Source of the DNA: Heterostelium multicystogenum
Taxonomy: Eukaryota > Evosea > Eumycetozoa > Acytosteliales > Acytosteliaceae
Length of the DNA: 28,733 nt
Direction of reading: 5' to 3'
Assembly: GCA_003667245.1 (NCBI GenBank)
Contig: RCNN01000300.1
Location: 1-28,733, forward strand
The notes below the pieces were generated by a model. That model saw only the letters and a program-made list of their open reading frames with translations, was not told the DNA's origin and made no database searches. The translations under genes and the position numbers were made by a program. Position 1 is the stretch's first letter. Every line of letters begins with the position of its first letter. Below are positions 21,128 to 28,733 of the stretch, one piece after another.

Positions 21128-24100
21128 TTATTGTTGTTCTTTTGGTGAGTTTTGTAATAATGAAAAGTTAAAGGAACTGGATTGATAGTCTGGAAGTAAT
21201 TGTTTGAAAAATTCAGATTTCGATATCAAGTCGTTGATGATACGTGAGAAGTTAAAGGTGGTACGGTCCTCGTGTGGTAAGGTGATGACAGCGCGGTTCT
21301 TTTCTGTGTTGGTGAATTTGATGTTTGTAAGCATCACCACCAATTACAATATCTACATGTGGTCCGATTGTCTTGATTGATTTGAGATCGGTTGAAAGGA
21401 ATACAATATTCTTGAAGAAAGCTAGCCGATTCGTATTGTTGTACCAATTGTGGCACAGATTTGGCGTCGATCTTTATGCTGGCAATATCAGACTTTTCTA
21501 AAGTCTGCTTAATGAGTGAATCAATTGCTTGGAGTTCAACAACCTTTTGAGTTTGATCCATGACTGGACTGTAGAATTCCTTCTGGATGAGGGCAATCTT
21601 GTCGTAGTGAGAGTTGAGGAAGAGCATCAACTCCTCTTCAACAAAGTTGATTGGAATGAAAATGTAGGCAACATCGTCATCCTTTGACATGATGAATTGG
21701 TAGTGATCGGAAAGAACCAAATTGATGTTGGCCCATCCAAAGTCTCCCAAGTTTTGGTTGGCTGTTGCCAATTGGAAGTTTCCTGGGTTGATGGTATCTG
21801 CTGAGGTTTCACTGCTGGATTCATTTGACAATTTATTGTTAGTCGACTTGACATTATCGCTCTGTGATTCCTGTGCAACAGTGTTGGCTGATCCAAATGC
21901 TGGAACACCAAAGTTGGTGACCAAATCTGCTCTGTTGGTTTGAAGTAGAGTCCATATTGAGTGGGATAATGTTTGGACGATCGGTCAAATAGTTGATAGT
22001 ATTCTCTGGTTGATCGAATGTTAATATTTCACGCTTAACTTTAGTGGATTGGTCTTCAACCTTGATGTTGGTTGGGAAGAGCATACGGACTGGGATCTCT
22101 GTTTCAACCATCTTGTTCAAACGATTGATACACTCCATAGCGGTGCTAACAAATGGGGCTGATTGGATATAGTTGAATTGATTTGGATCGACAATAGTCA
22201 ATGGGTGTTCACGAGTGTCCGAGGTGGTTGGGAGGGTCTCTGCCGAGGAGATCAATGATTCTACTTTAGCCTTTTGTTCGGCTTTGCTCAATCTTGGGTA
22301 TTTCTCCTTGACAATAGATTGAGCAACTGAACGCTTCTCAGCCTCGTCCATCTTAACATTGTTCAACTTCCAAGTGTTCATAGCAGAGTTTTCAAGACGT
22401 GACTCTGGTAATGAGATCCAACGATTAGCACGAACTTGCTCGAGAATCTTGATCATTGGAATGTTTCAACTTGGCAATGGTTGTTTGTGAACGATTGAAT
22501 TGCTCTCTTACACTTCTCATTGCTCTTTGATTTACAGAGAAAAGATTTTCGATAACAATGCTGTTTGCTCCCAAAGTCCTGAAATATTGAAATAGTGAAT
22601 TAGAAATTTAGAATCGAATCGATCAAATGTACAAAAGGACGAGCGACTAACTTACTTTTCAAGTTGAATGGTGGCTTTTTCCAACATTGAAAATATTGTT
22701 TTTGGAGATGGAATAGATATCCTTGAAATTCTTAACAAACTCTTGGAACCTTTTGTTTGATGTATGGGAGGACTTGGAATGAATCGAAATCCTTGTTGAG
22801 AATGACAAAGCTTTGAGCAGCAGCAGAATTGGAGAGCTTCTCATAGAATTGTGGAGCAGTGATCAAAATTGGAAGTTGGTGCCAATCACGGAACTCCAAT
22901 GCTTGAAGTTGACTCTTCAAGTGCAAAATTTGAACGCTCTGCTTCCTCACGATATCCAAGTGTACGCATGACGTTGACGTCACCCTTGATTTGCTCACCA
23001 AAGTAGAAGAATACCTTGTCTTCGTTGAAGAGTTGGAGCAATGAGCTTTGCTCGAGTGACAACTCTGAGAATTGACGAGTCTCACTGACATTGTTTTGAA
23101 CGAGGAATTCGTCGAGGATACGAGTCAAAGCAAACTCTGACTCACCATCCTTTGGTGCATCGAAAAAGTCTTCCCATGGATCATCGGTCATCTGATCGGA
23201 TTCATTAGATGGACGGGCCAATTGATCGAGTTCGATTTGTGGGATTTGAAGATCGGCCTTTCTAAAGAGCTCGTAGAGTTGACGATGAACTGAGAAACGC
23301 AAATCTGTGACATAGGCAACGAGAGCAGACTTTGAGGTGGAGATGTTTGGTTGTGGTTCTTCAAAGATAAGCTCGTGTTCCAAAGTAACCTTCAGCTCCC
23401 TCGGTTGTGTGGTGGTGGAAGCGAGCATCAAAGTGGTGGGAATCTTGTCGAGTTTGACTTCTGATGATGATCCATCTGCAAACACGCACGTAAGAGTCAC
23501 GTGTTCTGAGCAAATTGTTGAGTGCGGTGAGTGAACGTTGATTGACTTGTGATTTTTGATGAATCTTGGTGGAAGTTATCTGGATGAACCTTTGCCAAGA
23601 AACTTCTTGAGATGGGAACGAAGCATTCCCTCGAGTTCACGTGAAGAGTAGTGATATGGCATCACTTTCTCGGTTGGTTGTCTCTTGTTGAGCTTGATGT
23701 CACGCTCAGCCTGACGAATATTCTCGTAACCTTCGGCAATGTTTACATTGATATCGAGGTTGTCAAATAGATTTTCGTCGACTGGATCGAATTCGTGTAC
23801 AAAATCAGCTTCCTGTTCTGGGGTCATGCGGACTGCTTCAACTTTCCTCACCATCTCCATTCTCATTGTTTTCATTTCTGTTGTGTACATCCTTGTTTGC
23901 ATTGGCAGCAGCGAATGAGTTGACTGACTGTTGATTTCTCTTGTAAAATGATTGATTGAATGATCCAACATTTTGCTTCTGATTCGACTGTTGTTGTCTC
24001 TGTACAATTTGTGGACGTTGTTGTTGACGTGGTTGAGCGATATCTTGTGGTTGCTTATTTTGTTTCTTCTCAGACTTTGGTTGACCGCTGTTGTTGTTGC

Positions 24101-24231
24101 TGGTGTTGGTGTTGTTCTGTTGAGTACTTCAATGATTGAGTGAATCCAACAAATGATAGTCTAGAATGATTCAAAGAACCAGTTGCAAGTGTATTACCTG
24201 CGGGTCTAATTAACCCGATCAATCTATTCAT
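21128..24231 (-). CDS. Large mitochondrial-targeted protein of unknown function (~1000 aa), frameshifted
   Basis: ATG is at 24229-24231: MNRLIGLIRPAGNTLATGSL followed by NHSRLSFVGFTQSLKYST, an Arg/Ser/hydroxyl-rich leader without acids, typical of a mitochondrial presequence. A Q/N-rich low-complexity segment follows (to about 23880). The rest is a continuous, well-composed protein in pieces: MTPEQEADFVHEFDPVDENL, KVMPYHYSSRELEGMLRSHL, LTCVFADGSSSEVKLDKIPT, VTDLRFSVHRQLYELFRKAD, WHQLPILITAPQFYEKLSNS, VAQSIVKEKYPRLSKAEQKA, NQNLGDFGWANINLVLSDHY and ITLPHEDRTTFNFSRIINDL, ending SLLQNSPKEQQ at TAA 21128-21130. One intron at 22579-22655. Frame breaks are near 23850, 23560, 22930, 22740, 22450, 21940, 21420 and 21335. 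I recognise no domain and no catalytic motif; charged amphipathic helices dominate. Mitochondrial location is inferred from the leader only. Confidence 0.7.
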
Positions 24232-24726
24232 TCTTTCTCTTTCGTTTCTCTTTCAATGAGATCTACGTAAATATAACGAATGATATTATAAATAAATAGA
24301 TAATATTAAAAAGAAGAAACAATTAGAATCGTCGAAATCGATTAGTCACAAAGAATGAAAAACAAAGCACATTCAATGATCTACACATCGCATATTCAAT
24401 GTAATTCGTTAAAAAAAATCATCATTTTTTTTTGTATTTTTTTCATATTGAAATTTTTGCCCGTTTCATAGCCTGCACTGTAGTGTCAATGAAAGATAAG
24501 CGACAGATATAAAGTAGAGTTAACTATTCATTGGATACACAACATTCAATATGATTATTGGCAATCACTTAGTCCAAAAAAAAGATATACATTACTTATA
24601 AGTTGGTTGGTGTTTATTTTTATGTAATATTGATTGTCTGTTTGTTGTGGATAGTTTAACAAATAAGGGTGGTTATAATATATGGAGAGTGCATGGTATA
24701 CATTATTAGGTATTAAATGTTTACAT
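24232..24726. other. Spacer between the mitochondrial gene and psmC4
   Basis: AT-rich, with a T-run near 24424-24445. Both neighbours are on the minus strand. It carries the promoter of the mitochondrial gene and the psmC4 3' UTR. An apparent continuation of the psmC4 frame through 24555-24726 is an out-of-frame read-through after a homopolymer insertion. Confidence 0.65.
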
Positions 24727-26280
<1,554 letters not shown>

Positions 26281-26647
26281 TGTATCTGTAAAAAACTAAT
26301 ATATATTCAACTACAAATATTAACAAAAATAATAAAAGATAAAATAAATTAAAAAGTAAGAAATAATAACAATAATATAAAAGTTTGATTGGGTTTAATT
26401 AAAAATAAAATAAAGTAAATGATGTTCACAAGTTGAGTGATAAAGTTTAAACAATTTTTTTTTTATTTTTTGATTTTCAATTTTTTTGCAAATCAATCGA
26501 ACTTCTTCCTGCTCTCAAAGCTGAGTCAACAACTCCATACATACGATTCTTGCCCTATGATCTCTAAATTGAATTCATAGATAAATATAATAAATCACCC
26601 ATCTCAATAATAGGGAATCTATACTTGGATTAAAGAATAACAAAAGA
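26281..26647. other. Divergent promoter spacer between psmC4 and the RAB5IF-like gene
   Basis: 367 bases, AT-rich near psmC4 and less so (about 26490-26560) toward the plus-strand gene. It has a T-run at 26455-26468. No gene is seen; both neighbours read outward. Confidence 0.6.
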
Positions 26648-27351
26648 ATGTCAGACAAGTCAAAAGCAACAGAGAGAAGTCAGCTCTTTCTTCTAAGAGA
26701 CGCTTTCAATGCCGATGCTAAATTCACACATGTGGTGTTATGACGTATAGAGAGAATGGATAGAAGATGTAGTCTGATAGCTGATAATGATAGACTATTA
26801 TAGATATTGTTACTAAGATTAGCAATTACTAATTACCATGTTTGCATTATATATATTATTATTATTTTTTGATATTGCTATTTTAGAAAGAGATGTTGTT
26901 AAATGTATATTGGTTAAGACAAATTATTAGTATGGCATTGGGTGTTGTTTGTGGATTTATACCATTGATGGGTATCATTGGAATTGCAACGTATGTCTAC
27001 ATCTCTATGGCATAAAGCTGAATAATCATGACTATAAAATTAAGAGAATGCTAAATATCCTATCAAATTTGTATTAGATTTTTCATTATAAATGCAGGTT
27101 TTACAACAGTGTATTATTCAAAAAGTTTTAGAAGTAGAAGATGCTGATGTTGAAGTGGGAGTTGTTTCAAGAGGGTTTCTTACCATCATTTTGCTGCATT
27201 CTTAGTAATTATCATCTCTTTCTTGCAAATATTACATAATAATATTTCGATTATTAATAACTTTGTATTTTTATAATTATATTTATAGGTGTCTTGGATA
27301 TTGTTTTATAATATTCTACATGTTTTTAAAACAAATAAAAAAAAATCATAA
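26648..27351 (+). CDS. rab5if: Rab5-interacting protein (RAB5IF/OPTI) family membrane protein, four exons
   Basis: Family members are small two- or three-helix membrane proteins of the ER/mitochondria, related to EMC6; human RAB5IF is linked to respirasome assembly and multipass-protein insertion. Exon 1 from ATG 26648 reads MSDKSKATERSQLFLLRDAF. After an intron of about 150 bases (to 26886; donor 26732 or 26735), exon 2 gives LNVYWLRQIISMALGVVCGF and IPLMGIIGIA. Intron 26991-27077, then FFIINAGFTTVYYSK, and with one A removed at 27120-27124, VLEVEDADVEVGVVS. Corrections at GGG 27173-27175 and TTTT 27189-27192 give RGFLPSFAAFL. Intron 27205-27288 leads to VSWILFYNILHVFKTNKKKS and TAA 27349-27351. 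The YW-RQI-GV-G-PL-G--GIA and GF--SFA-F pattern is diagnostic. Length is about 126 residues (human 137). Confidence 0.85.
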
Positions 27352-27678
27352 TTATAATATATTATTAAAGATAAATCAAAAATAATTGTAGAGCAGAAAC
27401 CTTCAAAATGGATAGTTTAAAGAGGAAAATATTTAAATGATCAAAATCATTCTAAATCTACAACAGGAAATGACACCAAATCTATCAAAAGTTAATATTT
27501 ATGCGACAGTATATCATAAGAAAGTTTAATTTATTAATTAGCAATCCGATTTATATATTTATTATTTAGTTTTAGTATGAATGAAAAGAAATTGAAAAGT
27601 AACAATATTACAAACAATATGTATTGATTCATATTTATTATTAATTTCATTGAAATAAATGACACTAATTATATTTGA
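27352..27678. other. AT-rich spacer after the RAB5IF-like gene
   Basis: 3' UTR and spacer. Short frames such as one from ATG 27437 (30 codons) look random. Nothing else was recognised. Confidence 0.55.
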
Positions 27679-28098
27679 CTATATATCTCATATCGAAAAT
27701 TAAGAGAATCTATTAGCGAGATTAACTATTTTTTAAAAAGTGCTGAATTTAAAAGAGACGTTGATTCACTGAATTCCCAATTGAAAGAAAAGATTGAAAA
27801 ACTCAGAAAGCTATCTTTAGAGATGGTGATCATTGAAACAAGAATGAAGAATTATCTGAATTCGTCTACACTTGTTGAGATCAAAGCCATTAACCAAACT
27901 CTAGGAAGACACAAAGATACATGTTGTACAAGAAAAAAAATGAAGACAGTTATGATTTTTTTTTTTAATTTTTTAACTTATATTTCTTTTAATAAAATTT
28001 ACATAAAAAAAATGAATTACTTTATGTGCGACGAAAGTATTTGGATAGATGTTATATATGGGTTATCCCAGGTTTCCTATAACTCTGAAAAACAATAG
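27679..28098 (+). CDS. Coiled-coil ORF fragment of unknown function
   Basis: The frame is open from the TGA at 27676-27678 to TAG 28096-28098 but has no ATG at its beginning, so it is probably an internal or 3' exon, or the start lies across a frame break. The stretch 27697-27940 is protein-like and strongly helical: KLRESISEINYFLKSAEFKR, DVDSLNSQLKEKIEKLRKLS, VIIETRMKNYLNSSTLVEIK. After the A8 run at 27933-27940 the composition becomes AT-rich and probably non-coding. Heptad-like spacing suggests a short coiled coil as in many small complex subunits. I cannot name the family. Confidence 0.4.
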   Translation, partial: LYISYRKLRESISEINYFLKSAEFKRDVDSLNSQLKEKIEKLRKLSLEMVIIETRMKNYLNSSTLVEIKAINQTLGRHKDTCCTRKKMKTVMIFFFNFLTYISFNKIYIKKMNYFMCDESIWIDVIYGLSQVSYNSEKQ

Positions 28099-28249
28099 GA
28101 ATGAAAGGAAACAATGATTGATTGTTTAATTGATTGAGGAAAAAAACAAATGTTGTTTGATCTAGATAGGGAAAAGGAGTTGGATATATGAATTATAAGT
28201 ATATATGTCGATATATATAATAAATATATATTAGTGTTGATATATATGA

Positions 28250-28733
28250 ATAATAGGCTGTTGGGAAGGGGATTGAGAAAAAAAAAACCATGATAATAAT
28301 TGGTTGCCGATTGTTTGATGGTGTGGTGGTGATGGGGTGAGTGTTGGTTTAGGGGAAGGCGAAGGTAACGGAAACTGGGAAAAATCGTGTACCAAGTCGT
28401 ATACATTGATAGGAAAAATATGAAAGTCGAAGCAATTCAGTTGCAGTGCCGGGCACGCTGGTGAATTTGTAGAGTCGTCAATAGTTGACTTACTGCTGCA
28501 CCATGACTTAACACATTGGAGAGACCCATTTGGTTTGAATGGTAAAGTTGCTGGGGGCAGAGTAGGATGAAATCGATGTTATAGACTTGTTGTCTTGATT
28601 TTGAGTTTGAGTAAAATTGGATTTGTTGTTGGTGGAGTTGTTGTTGTTGCAAAAGGAACAACTTGTCTTTGTTGTTGTTTGGTATTGGATGAGCTCGAAT
28701 GGGCTTTCTGACGAGTTGGGGTGGGTTTTTCAA
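28250..28733 (-). CDS. Partial Q/T/P-rich protein gene leaving the right edge (3' part)
   Basis: On the minus strand the sequence from 28733 encodes a low-complexity Q/T/S/P-rich protein: frames read KPTPTRQKAHSSSSNTKQQQ, TQTQNQDNKSITSISSYS and PLPSPSPKPTLTPSPPHHQT, with switches near 28625 and 28565. A GTAAGT donor at about 28491 (minus) and a TTTTTCCCAG acceptor at about 28372 may delimit a 120-base intron joining MGLSNVLSHGAA to the Pro-rich end. The left limit is uncertain because of an A10 run at 28278-28287. No domain is recognised; the main part lies outside the window. Confidence 0.45.

Noticed and set aside
24555..24726. C-terminal extension of Rpt3 ([14 protein letters not shown]...)
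   Set aside because: Read-through in the wrong frame after the T6 run 24785-24790; the corrected frame ends at 24727.
26648..26743. 31-residue stand-alone peptide ORF
   Set aside because: It is exon 1 of the RAB5IF-like gene; the stop is reached only by reading into the intron.

Overview
The window is nuclear DNA of a social amoeba (Dictyostelia). Three things point there: very AT-rich spacers around less AT-rich genes, short GT-AG introns (about 55-200 bases, mostly 60-90), and gene content such as a Kelch-family protein, Q/N-rich stretches, selenoprotein K, a single-domain SPX protein and 26S proteasome subunits. The lack of very long Q/N homopolymers argues mildly against D. discoideum itself and for a Polysphondylium/Heterostelium-, Cavenderia- or Acytostelium-like genome. 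The species cannot be fixed from sequence alone.

Layout, left to right. 1-2587 (+): 3' part of a fimbrin-like four-CH-domain protein with an N-terminal coiled coil. 2820-2910 (-): intron-containing tRNA-Ile(UAU). 3120-4069 (-): Kelch-type protein. 4247-6861 (-): exocyst subunit Exo70. 7560-7799 (+): a 79-residue unknown protein. 8339-9575 (+): mitochondrial IBA57/CAF17. 10297-10590 (-): unresolved coding-like stretch. 10636-11490 (-): Nudix ADP-sugar pyrophosphatase-like enzyme. 12016-13397 (-): proteasome lid subunit Rpn7. 13922-15012 (+): GDP-L-fucose synthase. 15434-15879 (+): selenoprotein K with an in-frame TGA, followed by structured 3' UTR. 16296-17112 (-): SPX-domain protein. 18085-20326 (-): tail-anchored leucine-rich-repeat protein. 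21128-24231 (-): about 1000-residue protein with a mitochondrial presequence and unknown function. 24727-26280 (-): proteasome ATPase Rpt3. 26648-27351 (+): Rab5-interacting-protein (RAB5IF) family membrane protein. 27679-28098 (+): coiled-coil fragment. About 28250-28733 (-): partial Q/P-rich gene leaving the window.

Nearly every long conserved gene is broken by several frameshifts. Where family knowledge fixes the reading frame, almost all are single-base insertions in short homopolymers (for example six T for five). The genes are otherwise intact and spliceable, so this looks like an indel-prone draft assembly rather than pseudogenes. CDS coordinates below therefore give the outer limits of the reconstructed genes, with introns and frame breaks in the text.

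Functionally this is ordinary eukaryotic housekeeping: actin bundling, exocytosis, Fe-S cluster assembly, protein degradation, sugar-nucleotide metabolism and ER membrane proteins. Three gene pairs are divergent and share promoter spacers: Exo70/79-aa protein, Rpn7/GDP-fucose synthase, and Rpt3/RAB5IF. No transposon, virus, CRISPR array or defence island was found. The most interesting items are the selenoprotein K gene with its 3' RNA structures, the intron-bearing tRNA-Ile with an unusual T-loop, the long unknown mitochondrial protein and the small 79-residue protein.
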